DNA of 7,385 bases from an uncultured Eubacteriales bacterium (lineage in GTDB: Bacteria; Bacillota; Clostridia; Oscillospirales; Oscillospiraceae), in NCBI GenBank assembly GCA_900550705.1, contig URTG01000085.1:1-7385 (forward strand). The letters are read 5' to 3'. The stretch's first letter is position 1, and each line of letters starts with the position of its first letter. Shown here piece by piece: positions 1-4,436 of this stretch. The translations under genes and the position numbers were made by a program. The notes below the pieces were generated by a model. That model was not told where the DNA came from and ran no database searches. It worked only from the letters and a program-made list of their open reading frames with translations.

Positions 1-7
1 CTTTGAC

Positions 8-43
8 CCGACGTCGGTTACTTTCCTTCGCGGGAAAGTAACC
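8..43. repeat. Palindrome plus 11-bp-stem hairpin downstream of cinA
   Basis: Positions 8-17 form a perfect 10-bp palindrome (CCGACGTCGG). It overlaps a perfect inverted repeat: GGTTACTTTCC at 16-26 pairs with GGAAAGTAACC at 33-43 around a 6-nt loop. Neither strand has a T-run after the stem, so it is not a classical intrinsic terminator, although it lies on the 3' side of leftward cinA. I associate GTTACTTT/AAAGTAAC hairpins with dispersed intergenic repeats in gut Clostridia, but I cannot check that here. The structure is read directly from the sequence; its role is unknown. Confidence 0.6.
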
Positions 44-44
44 C

Positions 45-125
45 GCCCGCAGGCGGAATTCCCCCGTCCTCGCGCCCGCAGACGGAACTCCCCCCGTCCC
101 CCGCCGCAGCGGGCGAATCTCTCAG
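45..125. repeat. Degenerate tandem repeat, about three 29-nt units
   Basis: Units begin at 45, 74 and 103, exactly 29 nt apart. The first two share GCCCGCAG, then CGGAA, then a C-run ending CCCCCGTCC, with a few substitutions and one extra C. The third is more diverged (GCCGCAGCGGGCGAATC) and runs into the cinA stop codon. Units 1 and 3 can fold into short GC hairpins (43-47 with 52-56; 100-104 with 109-113), while the middle unit pairs more weakly. No coding capacity is apparent. Its C-rich and G-rich strands may act as a Rho-independent pause or barrier, but that is conjecture. Confidence 0.55.
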
Positions 126-1388
126 TTACCCCTCAAGCTCCATCCCCTGCAAGTACCGCCGGGCCAGATCAAAGGCGTGGTTGGCCGTCTGGGTGCGGAG
201 GCGCTCCCGCACCGGGCGGCTGCCCAGCTTCAGGGGACGGACATAAACCAGCTCCTCCGGGGCGGCGATGGCCACGAACATGGTGCCCACCTCGTTGTCC
301 CAGTCGTCCTTGTCGGGACCGGCCACGCCGGTGGTGGCCAGGGCGATGTCGCAGCCCAGGGCGGCCCGCGCCCCCTCGGCCATGGCGCGGGCGACCTGGG
401 CAGAGACGGCGCCGAACTGGTCCAGCAGGTGCTGGGGCACCCCCAGGACGTTGTGCTTCACCTCATTGGTGTAGGATACGATCCCGCCCTTGAACACCTG
501 CGACGCCCCGGGCACATCGGTAAGCCGCTTGGCCATCAGTCCGCCGGTGCAGCTCTCGGCCACGCCCAGAGTCAGGCCCTTCCGGCGCAGCAGGTCCTCC
601 ACCACGGCCTCCAGAGAGGGGACGTCCACCCCGTAGACCAGACTGCCGAACTGCTCCCTGAGCTGGGCCACCGTGGGCCGGAGCAGGGCCTGGGCCTCCG
701 CCTGGGTGGCGGCCTTGGCGGTGACCCGCAGCTCGCACTCCCCCTCCTTGGCGTAGGGGGCCAGGGTGGGGTTGTGCATGGCGTTCATCCGCTCCCGGAG
801 CTGGGCCTCCACGGCGGCCTCGCCGATGCCGAACAGCTTCACGGTGTGGGAGGCAATGACCCCCTCGGACAGGGTCTGCAAATAGGGCACCGCCCGCTGC
901 CGGAACATGGGGCGGCACTCGCTGGGCGGGCCGGGGAGCATGATGACGTGAACGCCCTCGGCCTGAAAGGCGCAGCCCGGGGCGGTGCCCCAGTCGTTGG
1001 CCAGAATGGTACAGCCCTCGGGCAGCATGGCCTGCTGGAGGTTGTTCTCCGTCATGGTCCGGCCGGTCTTGGCGTAATAGGCCCGGATGCGCCGGGCGGA
1101 CTCCTGGTCATACACCAGCTTTTTCCCAAACGCCTCGGCCAGGACGTTCTTGGTCAGGTCGTCACAGGTGGGCCCCAGGCCGCCGGTGGTCAGGATGATG
1201 TCCGCCCGGTTCCTGGCAATGGCCACCGCCTCCCGGACCCGCTGGGGATTATCCCCCACCACGGTGTGATAGTAGACGTTCAGCCCCAGGTCGCTCAGGC
1301 CCTGAGACAGCATCTGTGCGTCGGTATTGGCAATATTGCCCAGCAGCAGCTCGGTGCCCACGGACAGGATCTCCACAGTATGTGCCAT
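126..1388 (-). CDS. cinA: CinA family protein (nicotinamide-nucleotide amidohydrolase / COG1058 fusion)
   Basis: This is a full-length 420-residue CinA, the usual size for the two-domain form. Residues about 4-170 are the MoaB/MogA-like COG1058 domain, with GTELLLGNIANT near residue 11 and TGGLGPTCDDLTK at 68-80. Residues about 260-415 are the CinA C-terminal (PncC) domain, with AESCTGG at 277-283 and SYTNEVK at 305-311. Ser279 and Lys311 align with Ser29 and Lys61 of E. coli PncC. The family deamidates nicotinamide mononucleotide to nicotinate mononucleotide for cytoplasmic NAD salvage, and some N-terminal domains hydrolyse ADP-ribose. The loop after GVAGP reads DKDDWDNEVGT, where E. coli PncC has a Gly-Gly containing stretch. 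The ATG is supported by AGGAGG at 1397-1402, 8 nt upstream. The gene stands alone and diverges from the glycolytic cluster. The competence link implied by the name is not shown here. Confidence 0.95.
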   Translation of the reverse strand: MAHTVEILSVGTELLLGNIANTDAQMLSQGLSDLGLNVYYHTVVGDNPQRVREAVAIARNRADIILTTGGLGPTCDDLTKNVLAEAFGKKLVYDQESARRIRAYYAKTGRTMTENNLQQAMLPEGCTILANDWGTAPGCAFQAEGVHVIMLPGPPSECRPMFRQRAVPYLQTLSEGVIASHTVKLFGIGEAAVEAQLRERMNAMHNPTLAPYAKEGECELRVTAKAATQAEAQALLRPTVAQLREQFGSLVYGVDVPSLEAVVEDLLRRKGLTLGVAESCTGGLMAKRLTDVPGASQVFKGGIVSYTNEVKHNVLGVPQHLLDQFGAVSAQVARAMAEGARAALGCDIALATTGVAGPDKDDWDNEVGTMFVAIAAPEELVYVRPLKLGSRPVRERLRTQTANHAFDLARRYLQGMELEG

Positions 1389-1396
1389 AGAAAAAG

Positions 1397-1402
1397 CCTC
1401 CT
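1397..1402 (-). promoter_or_regulatory. Ribosome-binding site of cinA
   Basis: On the minus strand this reads AGGAGG, an optimal Shine-Dalgarno core 8 nt before the ATG at 1386-1388. It fixes the cinA start at that codon. Confidence 0.85.
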
Positions 1403-1424
1403 AAACGGAATGATTCTCCAAATT

Positions 1425-1456
1425 ACGCGGATTTGCTCCTTTATTATAGTCCGCGT
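1425..1456. promoter_or_regulatory. Inverted repeat flanking the cinA -10 box, possible operator
   Basis: ACGCGGA at 1425-1431 and TCCGCGT at 1450-1456 are perfect 7-bp inverted arms with an 18-nt gap. The gap contains the cinA -10 box and the predicted start site, so a dimeric regulator bound to the arms would straddle the promoter core. I do not recognise the motif; it does not match the Gram-positive LexA box. It could also be chance in GC-rich DNA. Confidence 0.35.
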
Positions 1457-1471
1457 CCGCAAAAGCCGCAA
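1443..1471 (-). promoter_or_regulatory. Predicted sigma-A promoter of cinA
   Basis: On the minus strand, TTGCGG (1466-1471) and a perfect TATAAT (1443-1448) are separated by exactly 17 nt. Transcription would begin near 1436, giving a leader of about 47 nt before the cinA ATG at 1388. The -10 is consensus and the -35 matches only its TTG core. Placement directly upstream of cinA supports the call; the start site itself is predicted. Confidence 0.7.
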
Positions 1472-1582
1472 CCCCGGATTTTCCCAGGAAAAAGCTTCCG
1501 TTCTCCCCGCTTTGGGAAGAAAATCACGCAGAATCCGGCTTGTCAAGTCATATCGCCGCGTTTCTCCTTCGGCACTTTACCG

Positions 1583-1607
1583 AAAAAAAGCCCGGTTTTC
1601 CCGGGGC
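1583..1607 (-). terminator. Leftward intrinsic terminator in the divergent intergenic region
   Basis: On the minus strand, the stem-loop 1607-1590 (GCCCCGGGAAAACCGGGC) is followed at once by seven T (1589-1583). The stem is CCGGG/CCCGG with an A-rich loop, closed by an outer G:C pair next to one bulged C. The GC stem plus U-tract is the standard intrinsic terminator layout. It lies upstream of the cinA promoter and downstream, in the leftward sense, of the start region of the rightward trmL cluster. No leftward gene ends here, so it may block antisense transcription from running into cinA or end a short unannotated RNA. Confidence 0.6.
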
Positions 1608-1609
1608 AA

Positions 1610-1650
1610 ATATCACAAACGCCGAACTTCAGGACATCTCACTGTGATAT
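1610..1650. promoter_or_regulatory. 8-bp inverted repeat upstream of the trmL-pgk promoter
   Basis: ATATCACA at 1610-1617 and TGTGATAT at 1643-1650 are perfect inverted arms separated by 25 nt. Each half-site resembles TGTGA-type regulator half-sites (CRP/FNR or Rex families), but the arms face the opposite way and are too widely spaced for a single canonical site. Position about 80-120 nt upstream of the predicted start would suit an upstream regulator or a loop. The repeat is seen in the sequence; any function is inferred. Confidence 0.35.
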
Positions 1651-1665
1651 ATGGCTATTTCTGGA

Positions 1666-1714
1666 TTTTTTTGCATTTTTTCGACCAATTTACTGTTGAA
1701 ATTCTCGCCAATTT
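1666..1714 (+). promoter_or_regulatory. Phased A/T tracts, probable UP-element or bent DNA
   Basis: Short A/T runs lie at 1666-1672 (seven T), 1676-1681 (six T), 1687-1691 (AATTT), 1699-1703 (AAATT) and 1710-1714 (AATTT). Their centres fall roughly 9.5 to 12 nt apart, close to one helical turn, which is the pattern of intrinsically curved DNA. The two T-runs sit about 50-65 nt upstream of the predicted start, overlapping where UP elements contact the RNA polymerase alpha subunit. This suits a strong promoter for glycolytic genes. Confidence 0.45.
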
Positions 1715-1724
1715 GGACTACAAT
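1696..1724 (+). promoter_or_regulatory. Predicted sigma-A promoter of the trmL-pgk-tpiA-gpmI-eno cluster
   Basis: TTGAAA (1696-1701) and TACAAT (1719-1724) are separated by exactly 17 nt; each differs from consensus at one or two positions. Transcription would start near 1731, leaving about 22 nt before the trmL GTG. That leaves too little room for a riboswitch or attenuator leader, so control would act on initiation. The spacer contains the imperfect palindrome CCAATTTGG (1708-1716). No comparably good promoter is visible in the gaps between the downstream genes. Confidence 0.75.
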
Positions 1725-1738
1725 GATACTGCAACAGC

Positions 1739-1745
1739 AAGGAGG
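1739..1745 (+). promoter_or_regulatory. Ribosome-binding site that sets the trmL GTG start
   Basis: AAGGAGG lies 7 nt before the GTG at 1753. The frame is also open upstream from an ATG at 1651, but that would start ahead of the predicted promoter and add 34 residues unlike the family. The site therefore decides the start in favour of GTG. Confidence 0.85.
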
Positions 1746-1752
1746 GTCCCGT

Positions 1753-2238
1753 GTGCTCAACATCGTATTAGTCGAACCGGAAATTCCTATGAACACCGGC
1801 AATATCGCCCGGACCTGTGCCGCCACCCGCAGCCGCCTGCACCTGATCCGCCCCCTGGGGTTTGACATCAGCGACAAGGCCGTGAAGCGGGCCGGGCTGG
1901 ACTACTGGTCCATGGTGGAGATTCGGGTGTATGACAATTTAGAGGAATTCTTCCGGATCAACCCCCAGCCGGACCTCTGGCTGGCCACGACCAAGGCCCC
2001 GCGGGATTATTCCCAGGCTGTGTTCCATCCGGACTGCTGGCTGATGTTCGGGAAGGAGACCGCCGGTCTGCCGGAGGACCTCCGCCTGAAGTATTACGAC
2101 CGCTGCATCCGCATCCCCATGCGGGTCGATGCCCGCAGCCTGAACCTGGCCAATTCCGTGGCCATCCTCACTTACGAGGCGCTGCGCCAGCAGGGCTTCC
2201 CGGACCTGTCCGGGGTAGGCTCTATGGCCCGCGTCTGA
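1753..2238 (+). CDS. trmL: tRNA (cytidine(34)-2'-O)-methyltransferase TrmL
   Basis: This 161-residue SPOUT methyltransferase matches the usual length of TrmL (YibK, B. subtilis CspR). The family transfers methyl from S-adenosylmethionine to the 2'-O of the wobble base 34 in tRNA-Leu isoacceptors, acting as a homodimer with a C-terminal trefoil knot. Visible motifs are EPEIPMNTGNIART (residues 8-21), LMFGKETAGLP (97-107) and IPMRVDARSLNLANSVAI (121-138). The second and third form the knotted cofactor site. Translation starts at GTG, set by AAGGAGG 7 nt upstream. It is the first gene after the strong promoter and lies 54 nt before pgk with no terminator between them, so it is probably co-transcribed with the glycolytic genes. 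The assignment to TrmL over other SpoU-like enzymes rests on small size and motif spacing. Confidence 0.93.
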   Translation: MLNIVLVEPEIPMNTGNIARTCAATRSRLHLIRPLGFDISDKAVKRAGLDYWSMVEIRVYDNLEEFFRINPQPDLWLATTKAPRDYSQAVFHPDCWLMFGKETAGLPEDLRLKYYDRCIRIPMRVDARSLNLANSVAILTYEALRQQGFPDLSGVGSMARV

Positions 2239-2292
2239 CCCCCGCAATGTTCCTTCGTTCTGAGCTTGACGACATGAAAGGAGCCCTGTTCC

Positions 2293-3489
2293 ATGAACTA
2301 TAACAAGAAGACCGTAAAAGACATCGACGTATCCGGCAAGAAGGTCCTGCTGCGCTGCGACTTCAATGTGCCCCTGGCCAAGGACGGCAGCGGCGTCATT
2401 ACCGACGACAAGCGCATCCGCGCCGCCCTGCCCACCATCCAGTATCTGCTGGACCAGGGCGCGGCGGTGGTGGCCTGCTCCCACCTGGGCAAGCCCAAGG
2501 GAGAGGTGAAGCCCGAGCTGTCTCTGAAGCCCGTGGCCGTCCGCCTGGCGGAGCTGCTGGGCCGTCCCGTGATCATGGCGGACGACGTGGTGGGTCCCGA
2601 CGCACAGGCCAAGGCCAAGGCCCTTCAGCCCGGCCAGGTCCTGCTGCTGGAGAACACCCGCTTTGAGCCCGGCGAGACCAAGAACGACCCCGCCCTGTCC
2701 AAGGCGCTGGCCGATCTGGCCGATGTCTATGTGTCCGACGCCTTCGGCGCCGTGCACCGCGCCCACGCCTCCACCGTCGGAGTGGCCCAGTATCTGCCCG
2801 CCGTGTCCGGCTTCCTGATCCAGAAGGAGCTGGAGATCATCGGCGGCGCGCTGGCCAATCCCAAGCGTCCCCTGGTGGCGATCCTGGGCGGCTCCAAGGT
2901 CTCCTCTAAGATCGGCGTCATCAACAACCTGCTGGAGATCGCCGACACCATCATCATCGGCGGCGGCATGGCCTATACCTTTGCTGCGGCCCAGGGCGGC
3001 AAGGTCGGCAACTCCCTGCTGGAGGCCGACTGGGAGGACTACGCCAACCAGATGGTGGCCAAGGCCCAGGAGAAGGGCGTGAAGCTGCTGCTCCCCGTGG
3101 ACGCCGTCTGCGGCGACAAGTTCGCCCCCGACGCCGCCATCCAGGTGGTCAAGCCCGGCCAGATCCCCGACGGCTGGCAGGGTCTGGACATCGGCCCCGA
3201 GACCGTGAAGCTGTATTGCGACGCGGTGGCCGACGCCGGCACCGTCATCTGGAACGGCCCCATGGGCGTGTTTGAGTTCCCCGCCTTTGCCAGGGGCACC
3301 GAGGCGGTGGCCGAGGCTCTGTCCAAGACCCAGGCCATCACCATCATCGGCGGCGGCGACAGCGCGGCTGCCGTGCAGCAGCTGGGCTACGCCGACAAGA
3401 TGACCCACATCAGCACCGGCGGCGGCGCGTCGCTGGAGTTCATGGAGGGCAAGGAGCTGCCCGGCGTTGCTTGTCTGCTGGACAAATAA
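2293..3489 (+). CDS. pgk: Phosphoglycerate kinase
   Basis: This 398-residue protein has the standard bacterial length. It catalyses the reversible transfer of phosphate from 1,3-bisphosphoglycerate to ADP, the first ATP-yielding step of glycolysis, in the cytoplasm. The N-terminal domain shows RCDFNVPL (21-28), the basic substrate site DDKRIRAALPTI (38-49), SHLGKPKG (63-70), ENTRF (120-124) and the DAFGAVHRAHAS stretch (149-160). The C-terminal nucleotide domain shows GGSKVSSKIGVI (199-210), WNGPMGVFE (320-328) and GGGDS (353-357). The ATG follows AAAGGAG by 9 nt. Codon choice is strongly biased (lysine almost always AAG, leucine mostly CTG), as expected of a highly expressed gene. It lies 54 nt after trmL and 70 nt before tpiA. 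The GAPDH gene that often precedes pgk is not here. Confidence 0.98.
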   Translation: MNYNKKTVKDIDVSGKKVLLRCDFNVPLAKDGSGVITDDKRIRAALPTIQYLLDQGAAVVACSHLGKPKGEVKPELSLKPVAVRLAELLGRPVIMADDVVGPDAQAKAKALQPGQVLLLENTRFEPGETKNDPALSKALADLADVYVSDAFGAVHRAHASTVGVAQYLPAVSGFLIQKELEIIGGALANPKRPLVAILGGSKVSSKIGVINNLLEIADTIIIGGGMAYTFAAAQGGKVGNSLLEADWEDYANQMVAKAQEKGVKLLLPVDAVCGDKFAPDAAIQVVKPGQIPDGWQGLDIGPETVKLYCDAVADAGTVIWNGPMGVFEFPAFARGTEAVAEALSKTQAITIIGGGDSAAAVQQLGYADKMTHISTGGGASLEFMEGKELPGVACLLDK

Positions 3490-3504
3490 GCACTGCATTT
3501 CTGC

Positions 3505-3520
3505 GTCCGGACCGCCGGAC
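3505..3520 (+). other. Small hairpin in the pgk-tpiA spacer
   Basis: GTCCGG (3505-3510) pairs with CCGGAC (3515-3520) around the 4-nt loop ACCG. No T-run follows, so it is unlikely to terminate. It starts 15 nt after the pgk stop and could protect the 3' end of pgk mRNA from exonucleases. A 6-bp stem can also arise by chance. Confidence 0.4.
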
Positions 3521-3559
3521 ATTCCCCCGCGTTTACATCAAGTTTGAGGAGAGATCATT

Positions 3560-4333
3560 ATGAATCGTCGTTACCGCAAGACCATCATTGCCGGCAACTG
3601 GAAAATGAACAACACCCTGACCCAGACCAAGGCCTTTGCCGAGGAGCTGAAGCCCATCATGCCCAAGGGCAAGTGGTGCAATGTGGTGCTGTGCGTCCCC
3701 GCCACCAACATTCAGTCCGCTGTCCGCATCTTCAAGGACTGCCACATCGCCATCGGCGCTGAGACCTGCCACTACGAGGACCACGGCGCCTTCACCGGCG
3801 AGATCACCGCCGAGATGATCAAGGACGCCGGCGCCAAGTATGTCATCATTGGTCACTCCGAGCGCCGCCAGTATTACAACGAGACCGACTTCACCGTCAA
3901 CAAGAAGGTCCACGCCGCCATCAACGCCGGTCTGATCCCCATCATCTGCGTGGGCGAGAGCCTGGAGCAGCGGGAGCTGGGCGTGACCATGGAGCTGATC
4001 TCCTATCAGGTCAAGTGCGCCCTGGCCGGTGTGCCCGCCGAGAAGGTCCGCCATGTGGTCATCGCCTACGAGCCCCTGTGGGCCATCGGCACCGGCAAGA
4101 CCGCCACTGCCGAGCAGGCCGGTGAGGTCTGCGAGGGCATCCGCGCCGTGATCCGCAAGCAGTACGGCGCCCACGTTGCCCGCTCCGTCACCATTCAGTA
4201 CGGCGGCTCCATGAACGCCAAGAACGCCGCAGAGCTGCTGGCGCAGCCCGACGTGGACGGCGGCCTCATCGGCGGCGCGTCCCTCAAGCCCGCGGACTTC
4301 GTCCAGATCATCAACGCGGCCAATCAGGAATAA
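3560..4333 (+). CDS. tpiA: Triosephosphate isomerase
   Basis: This 257-residue TIM-barrel enzyme has the typical length of about 250. It interconverts dihydroxyacetone phosphate and glyceraldehyde 3-phosphate in the cytoplasm, normally as a dimer. Catalytic residues are all visible: Asn13 and Lys15 in GNWKMN (12-17), His99 in IIGHSERR (97-103) and Glu171 in AYEP (169-172). The mobile loop 6 (PLWAIGTGK, 172-180) and the phosphate-binding YGGSM (214-218) and GGLIGGASL (234-242) are intact. One oddity is GAETCHYED at 66-74, where most family members have GAQN. The ATG follows GAGGAGAG at 3546-3553. Codon bias matches pgk. It lies 70 nt after pgk and 103 nt before gpmI, and a large hairpin fills the latter gap. 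Confidence 0.98.
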   Translation: MNRRYRKTIIAGNWKMNNTLTQTKAFAEELKPIMPKGKWCNVVLCVPATNIQSAVRIFKDCHIAIGAETCHYEDHGAFTGEITAEMIKDAGAKYVIIGHSERRQYYNETDFTVNKKVHAAINAGLIPIICVGESLEQRELGVTMELISYQVKCALAGVPAEKVRHVVIAYEPLWAIGTGKTATAEQAGEVCEGIRAVIRKQYGAHVARSVTIQYGGSMNAKNAAELLAQPDVDGGLIGGASLKPADFVQIINAANQE

Positions 4334-4345
4334 GTAGCTTATCAG

Positions 4346-4410
4346 TCCGGAGTCCCCGTGCGGCCCGTTCTTCCGGGTCCGCCCGGCGGGGCCGCCTGCG
4401 GGACTCCGGA
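4346..4410 (+). other. Large three-tier hairpin between tpiA and gpmI, terminator-like
   Basis: An outer 11-bp perfect stem pairs TCCGGAGTCCC (4346-4356) with GGGACTCCGGA (4400-4410). After a small internal loop, CGGCCC (4361-4366) pairs with GGGCCG (4389-4394), and inside that CCGGG (4373-4377) pairs with CCCGG (4382-4386) around a TCCG tetraloop. A short TTTCT (4411-4415) follows. The U-tract is weak for a full intrinsic terminator, so partial termination, mRNA end protection or a processing site are all possible. It starts 12 nt after the tpiA stop and ends 26 nt before the gpmI ATG. No promoter is seen after it, so some read-through into gpmI is expected. Confidence 0.7.
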
Positions 4411-4436
4411 TTTCTCCCCGAAAGAAAGGTACTTGC

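Noticed and set aside
1518..1546. A second leftward promoter with a perfect TTGACA (minus strand, 1541-1546)
   Set aside because: At 16-18 nt spacing the -10 region reads only TTTTCT or similar, matching about half of consensus. The TTGCGG/TATAAT pair nearer cinA is much better.
1696..1710. Possible CcpA catabolite-response (cre) site overlapping the operon -35
   Set aside because: TTGAAATTCTCGCCA matches the outer parts of the cre pattern but lacks the central CG and one further conserved position, so it is not a credible site.
1651..1752. An upstream ATG start for trmL adding 34 residues
   Set aside because: It would begin upstream of the predicted transcription start, has no ribosome-binding site, and adds sequence absent from the family. 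The GTG at 1753 has AAGGAGG 7 nt before it.
177..1865. A 562-codon open frame on the plus strand antisense to cinA
   Set aside because: It is exactly in register with cinA codons and gives Gly/His/Leu-rich protein with no family resemblance, while cinA has clear domains, a promoter and a ribosome-binding site.
2266..2271. TTGACG as a -35 for a separate pgk promoter
   Set aside because: No -10-like hexamer lies 16-18 nt downstream; the expected position reads TTCCAT, and the nearest TATAAC is 27 nt away and inside pgk.
1939..3522. A 527-codon minus-strand open frame over trmL and pgk
   Set aside because: trmL and pgk are in the same phase and this frame is in register with both, so it is again a codon-bias shadow of two well-supported genes.
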